This document shows, piece by piece, positions 12,375 through 23,317 of a stretch of 64,000 nucleotides of DNA. Under the pieces are notes generated by a model that saw nothing but the letters and a program-made list of their open reading frames with translations, searched no databases and was not told where the DNA came from. The stretch is from Bolinopsis microptera (Eukaryota > Ctenophora > Tentaculata > Lobata > Bolinopsidae): NCBI RefSeq assembly GCF_026151205.1, contig NC_087079.1, positions 12,080,635 to 12,144,634 of the forward strand, given 5' to 3'. Both the position numbers and the translations under genes were made by a program. Every line of letters starts with the position of its first letter. Positions within the stretch are counted from its first letter, which is position 1.

Positions 12375-12545
12375 ATACTAGCTGTAGGGGGTTAGTCTTA
12401 CGAGCCAGAGAGTGTGTATCACTATCACCAGCCGAAGCTGTACCAAATCACAGCTTGGTAACTGGCCGACTTGCATCCGACCGGATTCGAACCCGGGTCA
12501 TCTGCTTGGGAGGCGATCGTGTTACCACTACACCACCCGGCCGAC
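12375..12545 (-). repeat. tRNA-derived SINE
   Basis: On the minus strand the head reads GGTGGTGTAGTGGTAACACG (box A and D-arm), then GCCTCCCAAGC around an anticodon-like CCC, then GGGTTCGAATCC (box B and T-loop). It most resembles tRNA-Gly. The acceptor and T stems do not pair well, so it is not a functional tRNA. A body of about 100 bp unrelated to tRNA follows, so this is a SINE. Confidence 0.7.
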
Positions 12546-12790
12546 CTTAGAGGAAGAGTAAAAAAACTTCTTTTGTTTTCAATAAATTTTAAGCCCGAAG
12601 CTAATTATTATTGTTAAAACAATTTAACCAATTATAAGTCGTTGTTCTAGTTTAGTTGCAGTCACCAGTATACCGCTATTCACTGGTCTTAAGAATATTA
12701 CAGTATATACTGTTTGTTGTCGGGAAAGTTTTAATTAGAGAACATTTTTTTTCTCTCGAAATTGTCACATTTTAGTGCTAGCCCCTTATA

Positions 12791-13112
12791 TCTTACTATA
12801 TATAAAGCGAGACGATATATATGGATGTGTTTATCCGTACCATTTTACTGACACCACGGCATCAACTTTAACGCGACTTTCCGCAAAAACCGTAAAAGAT
12901 ATACAACTGAAACTTTTTTGATTGGGTCAAATGCTTTAATGCAATGGCCTTCAAATCAGCATGAAAAAATAAAAAATTGGCCAAGGAATAGGAGTTTTAG
13001 AGCCCAAAATTTGGACCCCCAAGTGGTGTCAAAAACGCGAATTAAATAGGTAATAATTATTTTAGTCTCTTGAGTCTTGACACCATTTTAGGGTTATACG
13101 GGTTCCTGCTAG
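12791..13112 (+). mobile_element. Short non-autonomous Helitron
   Basis: It begins TCTTACTATATATAAAG directly after an A and ends GGTTCCTGCTAG directly before a T, which is the Helitron rule (5' TC, 3' CTRR, inserted between A and T, no duplication). The subterminal 3' hairpin is weak (ACGGGTTCC region). 322 bp, no coding capacity. Confidence 0.65.
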
Positions 13113-13670
13113 TATATACTAAATGCGCGACACTCGACAGGTTTCATTCGATCAACCTGGGAAGAATAGTATTTTAAAGTAATGAATAATTATAGATCCA
13201 TCGACTGGTTCTTAATCAATTTTGTGAAAATAATACCATGCAAGTTCGCACATCAAAAATCAAACCCTAACATAACATTCCAAATTATTGACCATTATTC
13301 AACCATATTATACATAGAGGTACCAGCTACATACAGACCCAAGATAAGATAATCAAGTTTGTTCTAAGACAATTTAACACAAATACTGTCCAGTTTCCGC
13401 TGAGTCCTCGCTGCTCAATCCCTTAGGCTTATCTATCTAAAGAGTGGACTCTGTTTCTACACGAGAAGAGAACACACCCGGCCACTTAGCTGCCAGACTT
13501 TTTATACCCTGGCATCTCATGGACACTACCAGTGGGTTGTACACAGCAAGAAGAAAGGGCATGTAGGTTCCTACAAAGTTGTAGAAATAGTCTATGTAAT
13601 AACTTTAGCGCCATGAGTTGGCACAGAATTTTTTGTCTCTGATTTGATAAATTTGGTACCAAAAGTTGCC
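13113..13670. other. No recognised feature
   Basis: AT-rich spacer between the Helitron and the 13.7 kb MITE. Nothing else supported. Confidence 0.5.
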
Positions 13671-13677
13671 TCTAAGT

Positions 13678-14194
13678 GTGAATAATGCAAATTCACCGTG
13701 TAGCAAAATAACGTCGAGCTATATGTGGGCCTCCTGTGCATTACAAGAATCTACAAAGGACGAAAAATGGGTAATTTATTGCTTAAAATGCCTATAACTC
13801 CTAAAATATTGAATATTTTGAAATAATTATTACAGTATCGTAATGAGCTTAGTCAGACGCAACTTTTGGTACCAAAATTATAATATTTGAAGCACCAAAT
13901 TTTTCAAAAATTTGTTCAAAATTTCACACAAGGGGCCTTTGTGTTCAGATTGAAAAATTTTGAAAATAATTTTCCTTTAAATCTTAAAATATTAGTACTA
14001 AAAGTTTCGTCTCGATGAGCTGATTACGATGCCATAATAATTATGTGATAATAACTTAAAATGTTAAAGTTATAGGCCAAAAACTAAAAATTTGCGCGAA
14101 AAAAGCACGCGCGGCGAACAACTACAAGTACAAGTACAAGCGCCGTGTAGCATTTTTAGCAAAAATTGCTACACGGTGGATTTATTTTATTCAC
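13678..14194. mobile_element. MITE abutting the LINE
   Basis: The left end GTGAATAATGCAAATTCACC and GTGTAGCAAAA are matched in reverse at the right (TTGCTACACGGTGGATTTATT, then TTATTCAC), with a few mismatches. About 517 bp, non-coding. It ends about 15 bp before the AlkB-type reading frame, so it may have replaced or interrupted the LINE's 5' end. Confidence 0.6.
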
Positions 14195-14209
14195 ATTTTT
14201 AGACAAATT

Positions 14210-15339
14210 TTGGTTTGTGATGGACTGGACTTTCAACGCATAGGATCACGTGACGTCTCTTACTTCGGCTCCAGTAAATACAGTTACGGCAGTATTACCC
14301 ATCGCGCTAAGGCCTACCCACCATCTGATCACGCTGTAAATAAGATACTAGACTGTATAGCTGAGGAATTAGACGATCCCACCTTCAATAGGGATAACGT
14401 TACTTGCATGGTCACTAGATACCAGACAGGCTCAGACTCTATCCCGTTTCACTCGGATAATGAAACAGGCTTAACGGGTGAAATCATCACTGCCAGCTTT
14501 GGGGCCACTCGCACCTTAACTTTCCGTAACTTAGTCACTGATGAGCGACGTGAACACGAACTAAGTAATGGCACAGTGTACGCAATGACCACAGAGTCTC
14601 AGTTTTTCTGGGATCATGCGATACAACCCGAACCTGGCGTCACCTCGTGTCGTCTGTCAGTGACCTTTAGACGCATAGACAAGCCCATGCGCACGCACAT
14701 TCCTAAAATCCATGAACCGTCAATAGCACCATCCGACCCCCTGAGACCCTCCAAACAGACTGTCCTATACCTTACTGACTCTATGATACGTAACACCCCA
14801 TCATCTTTCCCCTCTAACTTTCGTGTCATAAAGCGTGACATGTACCAACTCACGGACTTAATGAAGTTTGAAAAATTTTTTGAAAACTGCGATTATGTGA
14901 TTATATCTTCCGGTATTAATGATTTGTCGAGATATGACCATAGAAGCTATACACTTTCCCGTGAAATTAGGGAAATTTTAACTACTTGTTTGCTAGATAC
15001 CCAAAAACAGTGTTTGTTTTCAACTCCCTTCTTAGAACGAGATTTGCATGGTTAAATAAGGAAGTTGATTTGTTTAACCGCTGCATGTTTGACTTTAGTC
15101 TGATCGAAAATCGTAACTTTTGGTTTTTCGACTCCCACCATATTTGTAGAGTGATATTTAACAAAGGGTTTGAGATTTTAGATAGATCTGGAAATGGGAT
15201 TCACATTACTCAGCTGCCCAAGAGTGAGATAGCTAACTGTCTGGTGACCGGTGTTCAAAAACTCTCTATGCGAAGCGAGAAAGTTCGAAAGCACTGGCCA
15301 TTAAGGCGGGAGTTTGTCTCGCTCTTGCCTGGTAACTAA
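14210..15339 (+). pseudogene. LINE ORF1: AlkB-like dioxygenase fused to SGNH esterase
   Basis: Residues about 1-165 of the frame at 14210-15055 match the AlkB 2OG-Fe(II) dioxygenase fold. It opens with SRDVSYFGSSKYSYG, then has the iron ligands in IPFHSDNE (HxD) and the distal His in FFWDHAI, and ends with the 2-oxoglutarate-binding Arg block CRLSVTFRRI. AlkB enzymes oxidatively demethylate nucleic acids. From about residue 180 an SGNH esterase starts: LYLTDSMIRNT (block I Ser) and ISSGINDLS (GxND). A frameshift near 14985 moves the rest into the frame ending at 15339, where NGIHITQLP is the His block; the usual Asp before it is Asn. There is no ATG at the left end: the first in-frame ATG, near 14408, would remove half of AlkB, so the N-terminus is missing. 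Broken, but with catalytic motifs preserved. Confidence 0.8.
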
Positions 15340-15855
15340 CGGTTAAATACAAACTCACAAAGCCGTACCCAAGCCTACTACTTATACTTGCCGCGCCTAA
15401 ATTTTCACAAAATTTTTACAAAATCTTTAAGGGATTATAGCTTACATCTTATAGTTATAATGAAAACCCTCGCATAAAAATATATAGTCATGCCCGTGCT
15501 CTTATCAGCTTATCGTAAGTTACTAGAATTCTTGCCCGAGTTTTTTAAACACTTTAGAATAGTTCTGAAATCAGTACCGCTATCGTAATATTGTAATATT
15601 GTAGACTACGTTACGATTCTATCTACACACAGAGCTGTATAGTTCTTGATAGGTAGGTCTAACAAGTTTTCTTTTTCTTCTTTACGCTTTCTCAGCACAC
15701 AGTTTATTCCTCATTCATTCACACGCACACACATTAGCATTTTATACATATTCTTAGACTGTACAAGCTATTCTATACACCATACTTTACACTCTTATCT
15801 TTTTAATATCTTACTTAATTATTCACAGATATCTGGTATTTACACATCTTGAACA
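15340..15855 (+). other. Inter-ORF spacer of the LINE
   Basis: AT-rich, no coding motif. The pyrimidine-rich stretch before 15856 leads directly into the ORF2 start codon. Confidence 0.5.
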
Positions 15856-18800
15856 ATGGTTGAACCTAGTTTCAAATCACAATGCTCAAGTTGCTTCGGG
15901 TGGTCTTATGCTCCTAGAAATGTTTTCATTTGTCCTCTATGTGACAAACCAGTTCATAAAAAATGCCTCAAAGATTATCTTGGTTGTATTACATGCTGTC
16001 TAAACCTAATACCTGGCTATAGAGTAACTTCCTACGAACTTAATGATAATTACAATACAATAACCCCCACTTTTAACCCCTATATTCGTTCTCACGTACT
16101 GAATCAAATAGGCGAACTTACTGATGAAATAGATTCCAGCGAAATCGATCTCAACAATTGTATATCGGAGATATTGGTTAGCTGTAAGTACCAACACCCT
16201 GATAATATCAAGACCCCTAGCAATCGCGAAATTAAGATACTTTCGTTAAACGTTAGATCACTCGTGAAGAATATCTCGAATTTTAGAGAAAAAATAGAAA
16301 CATTCTCCAAATTTGACCTCATCTGCCTCAATGAAACCAACTGTAAAATTTCTAATCTTCCTAATGGTCTGAACGACATTGAAATCGAACAGTTTTACGA
16401 GCCCTTTATCAAAGAACCTGCACGTAAATCTGGAAAAGGAGGTGGTCTTGCGCTCTATGTTAACAAACGCGTTTGTGATTACGATAAAATACAGGAACTC
16501 GAACTCAATCTGAGTCCAGAAGAAGTTACTTACGGAGAATTTCAATTGCTTAAAATCAACAATTTTAAAAACGGAAATAAGACAAAAATCATCGTAAATT
16601 TCTACCGCTCGCCATCCACAAGCCCTAAAAAATTCCTTGAAAAGTTTGAAAACGTGCTCAGGGGTCTTGATAGACACTCCAGAAAGCAGATAGTCTTCCT
16701 GGGTGATGCAAATATTGATCTTATAAAATACGATACCGACGCTTACAGCCAGGATCTTATATGCTTACTAGAAAAATATGGGTTTGCCCAGACTGTCTCC
16801 AAGCCTACCAGGGTAACTGACCACAGTGCAACGCTTATTGATCACGTGTATACTAATCACGTGACCAACGTTATTAGTTGTAATGTCGTGACGTTGGATA
16901 TGTCAGATCATCTCGCGGTTAGCACGACCATTAGTTTAGGAGCCACACCTAGTTTGAACGAGCGATTCCGTAGTCAACGTGTAAAGAACAACAACACTAG
17001 CTTGAAATTAGAGGCCCGTGTATTTAACGAAGCTAATCATGCTAAATTCAAAGAGCTTATTGTAAGTGAGACCTGGGATGATGCTACCTCCTCAACGTGC
17101 GCTGATGAACAATACAATTCCATCTATCAAACGTACATGAAACACTACAATACTGCATACCCCCTGAAGCGCGACAGTTCGAGAAGAAAATTCGAAAGAG
17201 CTGACCCAAAGCCTTGGATCTTACCCTGGCTTGAGGCGGCATGCAACCGCAAGAAGTTACTTTTTTTTGAAAAAACTATAAATCCATCACAAAAAAACTG
17301 CGACGCGTATGATAAAATGAAAAAGTTTTGTCACAAACATGTGAATCTAGCCAAAGAAAAGTACTATAAGAAAATGTTTGACAAATACCAAAACTGCTCT
17401 AAAAATCAATGGAAAATTATCAATGGCCTCCTGAACCGTAACAGAAAAAAGTTCGGACACACCCGTCTGAAGGACGACGATGGCACGATTATAAGCTCCG
17501 ATCTGGCAGTCGCTGAGAAATTTAACGGCTACTTCTCCGGTATTGCAGCCAGTATCAAGAGGCAAATCGCTGCCCGTCGAACCTTTGACCCAGGTGGTTT
17601 CAAGCATTTTCTTAAGGCTTCGCGCGTGTAGTAACTCGATGTTTCTTAAGCCTACATCACACGGTGAAGTCCAAAAGATAATATCAGGGATTAAGAACAA
17701 GTCCACACTCGATTGTAAAATTGAGCCATTGAAAATTGCAAACAGCTGCGAAAACTTTACCAGGGCACTAGCTAATGTCATTAACTGTTCGTTCTCCAGT
17801 GGTACCTTCCCAAATGCTCTAAAAACTGCGAAAGTCGTTCCTATCCACAAAGGTGGTTCAAAATTGGAAGTAGCTAATTATAGGCCGATCTCTCTTTTGG
17901 GATCATTCTCGAAAATTTATGAGAAACTTATGCATGCTCGTGTTTTAGAATTTTTAGATAAGAACGATTCTCTTTTCGAAAATCAATACGGATTTCGGCC
18001 AGGAAGATCGTGCGAACATGCACTGCTCAATGCCCAAAATTCTATACTACACTCTCTGAATAAGAAACAAATTTCCCTACTGCTCCTGCTCGATTACAGT
18101 AAAGCCTTTGACGTGCTTGATCATGAGACCTTACTTAAGAAGCTTGACCATTGTGGGATCAGGGGAGTCGCGCACGAATGGTTTAGATCTTACCTTTGTA
18201 ATCGATCTCAATACGTAACTTTAAACGGAACTTGCTCTTCTAGCATGCCCATAGTTTACGGCGTACCTCAGGGTAGCATTTTAGGACCTCTCTTATTTGT
18301 AATTTATATAAACGACCTACCTGGAATTAGTGATTTTGCAAAGTTCATCCTTTATGCCGACGACGCAAACATATTAATTAGTGGAACCACCCTAGAAGAA
18401 ATACAATTAAAAGCTAATCAGCTAATTTCACGTCTTGTAGATTGGGTAGGTGCGCTAATGGGCTATCTTTAAATGTAAAAATGACGTGTTACATGATTTT
18501 CACTAGAAAAAGATCGACTTCAGCGGCTTTAATTTGTCCATTGACAACACTGTAATCGAACGTAAGACTGAAGCAAGATTTTTAGGAGTGATCCTAGACG
18601 AAAAGCTTACTTGGCAAAAACACATTACAGCAGTTAGAATAAAGATGGGTCGCTACCTCGGAGTTATGTATAAGCTAAAGCACCTTCTACCTATCAAAGC
18701 CCGCCTAAACATTTTCCAAAGCCTTATCCAATCCCATCTAAATTTCTGTTCTTTAGTGTGGGGATTTGCCTCAAAATGTCACATTGAATCTCTGTTCACC

Positions 18801-19343
18801 AAGCAAAAGCAGGGAATTAGAGCTGTTATGTCAGGATATGTAAATTATAGATATAAAGACGGCAATCCCCCGGAGCACACAAAAAGTGCGTTTAGATTGC
18901 ATAATATCCTAACAGTCCATAGCGTCATTGTAAAAAACGCTCTTATTCTACTACACAAAGTAAGGAACATGCCAAGCCTTCTCCCTAAATCCATCAAAGA
19001 ACTTTTCCCTCACGATATTCCCACCTATAATTCCACATACGAAAATAACCTTTCTTGGTTCACAACTTACAACGGCCCAACATTTAGAAATACTCTTTTC
19101 TTCAAAGGACCCATGCTCTCTATTACAAAACAAAGTAAGGATATAACTATTCCAAGTTCTACCTTTTCAATTGAAATCTTTAAAAATTCAGCTAAGCGCG
19201 AACTCCTCAAGCTGCAAAGCTCAGGAGACGATGAAAATTGGCCAAATTTCTTACTTTATAGTATACCTGGGCTAAAAAAGTCTCAAAGAGAAGGGCGCTC
19301 GCAGATAGACTACAACACCGAGTTAGTAAGCGACAACGCGTAA
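15856..19343 (+). pseudogene. LINE ORF2: PHD finger, APE endonuclease, reverse transcriptase
   Basis: The first frame (15856-17631) starts with a true ATG. Residues about 10-50 carry a Cys4-His-Cys3 zinc finger (QCSSC, FICPLCDKPVHKKC, GCITCC), i.e. PHD type. Residues about 125-365 are an AP-endonuclease-like nuclease with ILSLNVRSL, DLICLNETN, VFLGDANIDL, LIDHVYTN and SDHLAV. A frameshift near 17620 leads to 17543-18472, the RT, with KVVPIHKGG, NYRPISLL, QYGFRPGRSCEHA, LLDYSKAFD, GVPQGSILGPLLF and the catalytic FILYADD. Two more small indels (about 18445 and 18525) lead to 18534-19343, the thumb and C-terminal region (ARFLGVILDEKLTWQKHI). It nicks target DNA and reverse-transcribes the element RNA. 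All core catalytic motifs remain, so inactivation looks recent, or partly due to sequencing indels. Confidence 0.9.
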
Positions 19344-19602
19344 AGAAAGATCACTCGCGACAAATGACCATGATCTTTTATCAACAACATATCATTTTAA
19401 TTTCACTGCCATTATGCAATGCCGAATTTACATCTGCCGCGCAAAACTTTTTATCTATTATTATTAAATCGTAATTAGCATGTTTACAAATTGCGACTTC
19501 AACCAGTTTTGCAGACCGTTAGTTATATAGTACTTTTAGTAGGGCATTTATTTTAATATATTTTATTTTACATTATTATATTTTAGTGTGACTTCTATAA
19601 TT

Positions 19603-19956
19603 TCATTTATGTAATAACCATTGATTAATAAATTGCGGCACACGCCAACCTCCACCGTGGGGTTTCAAAACAAACAAAACCAAATTTATCGAAATCGGAG
19701 AAAAAAAGTTCTGTGCTCGCGCTTGGCGCTTATTACACTGACTAAAATAGTACACTTCGTACTGTCCTGTCTTCAGATATTTGAGCATGGTATCCTTACC
19801 GAAAGGGAAATACTGGGTTGCTGAAAAGAGAAGAACGAGGTAGATAATGAGACCCAAATTCATTAGGATTACAGTAACACTTCCTCTAAAATGAGCGGCC
19901 CTGGTCCAGTCCGATCCAATACTCGCAAAAGAACCTTCTCCCTGCCTGGAATACAA
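19603..19956 (-). CDS. Possible exon with a membrane segment, unrecognised
   Basis: Open on the minus strand. It includes GSDWTRAAHFRGSVTVILMN, then a hydrophobic stretch (LGLIIYLVLLFSA), then TQYFPFG directly before a donor-like CG|GTAAGG. The upstream side has a possible acceptor (CCAG before GCAGGG). This fits an internal exon encoding one membrane pass, but no partner exon or family was recognised. It lies just past the LINE 3' end and could be repeat-derived. Confidence 0.25.
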   Translation of the reverse strand: MYSRQGEGSFASIGSDWTRAAHFRGSVTVILMNLGLIIYLVLLFSATQYFPFGKDTMLKYLKTGQYEVYYFSQCNKRQARAQNFFSPISINLVLFVLKPHGGGWRVPQFINQWLLHK

Positions 19957-19959
19957 ACA

Positions 19960-21580
19960 GAGTACAAATCAATCTTGGACCGAGTCAACGATGGAGAATC
20001 TCTTGCAGCAGCTATAAACGCAGTGGGATTATCAAGAACTCACTAATCACTTGACCAGAAAACGCTGCATATCTGAGGCATATCTGGACGAGCCTGCCCT
20101 TCAGCAAGCAATGCTGCTTCTACGGAAAATAACGCTCCGGACCCTCTACCCCACTGCTAAGGATATCTGCAACCGCAAGCTTGATGCCCTGAGAACTCTC
20201 CACTCCCAAATGTATACATTCATGTATAACTATAATTATATTACGAGAATTCATGGGAATTACAGTACACCATTGGCTTAAAGCACAGGACCAGTGAGAC
20301 CCTCGTGCCAAGCTCATCTACAGAACTAACAGTTTCTGAGGAGGTCTTGTAGCTATCCCTATAAGTATAATTAATAGACTATTTATCATTTGCCACTGTT
20401 TCTCTAAGTTAAAGTACGCGCCGCGAGAATTATCATTCTTGCTTCGCATCGCCATCATTAATTCTTGCTTAGCAACGATCCCGAAGGGTTGACATCGTCA
20501 ATCAAAGTTGGCAATAAACATATGGAAAAAGCGAGCGACCGATTTCATTCTCTGTGTCATTTGACCTTGGGACCTTGAGAACGCTCATTATATACATATG
20601 TACGTGTTGTCATAATTTTTTTGGAATATCAATATGCTACTGCTAGTCAAAAATTTGAAGAAATGAAATGTAAATTACATTATTAACAATTTACCGGGCT
20701 ATTATATCGTGATATCTGAAATAAAAAAAGGTACACAAAAAAGGTACACTACATCTACATCATACTAAACATACTATACATTCTATACATGCTATACATG
20801 CTATACATGCTAGTGCTATATACTATACATGCTACAGGAGCTTGTACTAATTATAGCACTCATTATCCTGCCGTAAGGACGTGCCTTACAAACGTGCTGG
20901 GTCTCCGTGTTTTTTGGAGGCTCCACCGGCTAGGGTGACAACATACGTCATGTCATGTCAATCATGTCTCTTTGTCAATGTCACGCGAGATTTAAAAATC
21001 ACATTAAGATCTATATTAGTATTAGCCTTTAAGTTATGGTACTACTACTATTATTATAGTCAGTAAATAAATTATAATTGCATTTGGATTGAACTAGCTG
21101 ACCGTAATCCTTAATATACCCATAATCAAATATTTTGATGCCCTAATACTTTAATCAAATATATTTGTATATGATCACGTACTGCATTTAATAAATTCGC
21201 GCAAGAACAAAAATCTAAAATGTCCAGAGTGGGCGGTGATAGGGTGCAGTCACAGTACTACGAACAAAAATGTTTCAAAAGTGCCCCAAGTCCTGTAATC
21301 ACTATGACGGGATGTTCAATTTAAAAACTGTAATCAATGCTCCAGTTAATCAAATTATTGGCTGTCCGTGTCACCATACCACGCACAATATGCAACATGT
21401 CTTCATCAGTTGAAATAGCGATGGAATAACTTTGAATTATTTGTGAATTTCCAATAATAACCACTGACTACTAGTACTAAATATTATATGACAGAGTAGT
21501 TATAGCTTTATAGTTATAATTAAAAATTCACAAAAAGTGAGTCCATCGAGCATAAAAGTAACTTCTTTCAGAAAGTGGAG
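19960..21580. other. No recognised gene
   Basis: Contains a short CTATACATG-type repeat around 20770-20835. A + strand stretch around 19975-20045 reads LDRVNDGESLAAAINAVGLS but has no splice or start context. Nothing else supported. Confidence 0.4.
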
Positions 21581-21711
21581 AAAACCACGTGATAGTTGTC
21601 CTGGATACAAAGCCCGAGGTGACTGAGACGGCTGGATCCTGGTACATTGCCAGGAATCTTGCGGTGTCTACCCATAGTGAACGCTCTGTTTACCCAGTGG
21701 AGAACTTATAA
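21580..21711 (+). pseudogene. Possible retroelement polyprotein fragment
   Basis: After an acceptor-like CTTTCAG the frame reads VIVVLDTKPEVTETAGSWYI, then ARNLAVSTHSERSVYPVENL and a stop. The GSWYIARNLA and VYPVEN blocks resemble a segment seen before the RT in gypsy-type polyproteins. Short and isolated; a tentative assignment. Confidence 0.3.
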
Positions 21712-21835
21712 TGATTGCCAATACAATTCGAACAATAACTTGGGATTATATGATAATTGCACAATCTAATTAACTTGGATTGGAAAATAACTAGTAAGCA
21801 GTTTTTTAAAAATAAGGTATTGATATAAGTATAGA

Positions 21836-22195
21836 CATTTGAGAATATTTTGAGAATATTTTGAGAATACTGTGTAGGCTCCGGTGTAGTGTGATATGTA
21901 TGTACTACGGCTTTACAAATTTTGGAAGCATGTAGGGATATATTTCTGATACCAATCGTATATACTAAAAATACTCTAGCACAATTGTAACTGCAGTTTT
22001 ACAGAACTCTAAATGCTTAATGAACACTCTTGCAGGTACCACCCGTATTCACACTCAGACCTGAGTTTAGTCATTTTCCGATACGAGATTGGGGACGGGT
22101 TCTATAAACAAACAAACAAACAAGTATAGACATTTGAGAATATTTTGAGAATATTTTGAGAATATTTTGAGAATATTTTGAGAATATTTGAGAAA
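21836..22195. repeat. 11-bp repeat TTTTGAGAATA in two blocks
   Basis: Three or four units at about 21838-21870 and about six at 22130-22190. Each block is preceded by the same phrase (AAGTATAGACATTTGAGAAT), so the second block may be a displaced copy of the first. Confidence 0.75.
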
Positions 22196-22199
22196 AGGC

Positions 22200-22980
22200 T
22201 GGCTGGCTGACTGGGTCTCCTCACCAAATATTTCATGGGATATTTCTTATATCGCATCAATTCGTATGTCATATAATGATGGTGTTAAATTTTTTTGGTA
22301 AACTAATTATCCGTAAAAACGACGAAAAGCAAAACATTGTCTAGTCAGTCTCCAAGTTCAAGGCAGTGACCAGAATCTAAGAACCTTGGCAGTCACCCCA
22401 GGACAAAATTCCCATCAATTCATTAGTTGTTTCAAAGCTGGCAGGACATATTTTATCGCACTGTATGTCACACGTGCTGCTAAGCGACCAGGCACGCGGC
22501 CCAACAATTGACATTTAATTTTCCAGTTAACGGCTAAATTCATGACGAACAGGGCTCGACGGCAATTCATTATCAGAGTCCTGACCCTGATAAGAGAGAG
22601 TGAGATCACGTGGTAGTGCACGTGGGCATGTCACATGTAACTCAAATCATCAGCACTTTACTCGAACTCTAAGTCCTGGGTGAGGGGCCTGTCTCCAGCG
22701 TGTCTAGAGAGACGTGGACTATTCTGCAGCTTCCAATAAAACCCGCAGTAAACAGGTCGCATCTGCAGATCAGTAATACTATTACTATACCAAACATCTC
22801 CACAACTATATCCAATCAACCCCTCAATCAACCCCACTTTATCACATAACTCACAGCACAAGCTACCCCATAACACAGCTCCTTTATAATATTAAACATC
22901 CCCAATTATCCAATAAGGTGGTGGTATCATGATCAGGAGGCGGGGTGAGGCTGCGAGCGTGATAACGCGTGGTGGTGGTG
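22200..22980. other. Upstream region of the homeobox gene, no gene recognised
   Basis: No supported exon. GC content rises towards 22930-23000, just before the proposed promoter. Confidence 0.45.
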
Positions 22981-23004
22981 ACCGGCAACTCCGCTAACCC
23001 CCGG

Positions 23005-23011
23005 TTATATA
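23005..23011 (+). promoter_or_regulatory. TATA-like element of the homeobox gene
   Basis: TTATATA lies about 138 bp upstream of the proposed start codon at 23143, at the end of a GC-richer stretch, so transcription would start near 23035-23040. A fit by position only. Confidence 0.35.
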
Positions 23012-23142
23012 CTGCTGCAGTGCTAGACCCCTGCTAGACAATTCATTAACGTTCATTCGTCCCAGTGCCATAAAACACTCATTCGTCCTCCGACGGAAAA
23101 TTTAGTAGTTTGGAATATTATTATTCGCCGATTATTTAAATA

Positions 23143-23317
23143 ATGAGACCTTTTGATATGGATAATATTTTGAGACCGGGCTCTCTGCAGCTCCCTGCTC
23201 CTGTTGCTGCTGATTTGTTTAATCCGAAACACCTGTCTTACTTCTCGGCCAAACCTTATGAACCCAGCTTTGCGATGCAGACTAGCAATTTGACTACGGA
23301 AGTCAGAAAACAGCCAG
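23143..23317 (+). CDS. Homeobox gene exon 1
   Basis: Start codon, Eh1 motif and a Pro/Ser-rich N-terminal region ending VRKQP; donor CCAG|GTTAGT, phase 1. Confidence 0.8.

Larger units (their letters stand above)
14200..19600 (+). mobile_element. CR1-like LINE with AlkB-SGNH ORF1
   Basis: A single non-LTR retrotransposon copy, decayed by several indels. Order on the + strand: AlkB-like dioxygenase domain and SGNH esterase domain (ORF1, 14210-15339, one frameshift), about 500 bp of spacer, then ORF2 with a PHD-type zinc finger, APE endonuclease, RT and C-terminal region (15856-19343, at least three frame changes). Esterase and PHD domains are known accessory domains of CR1-like elements; the AlkB domain is the unusual part. 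The 5' end is cut by, or replaced by, the MITE at 13678-14194. The 3' end is not sharp, somewhere between 19343 and about 19640. No target duplication found. Confidence 0.85.

Noticed and set aside
12472-12545. A functional tRNA-Gly gene on the minus strand
   Set aside because: Acceptor, anticodon and T stems have several mismatches and a SINE body follows.
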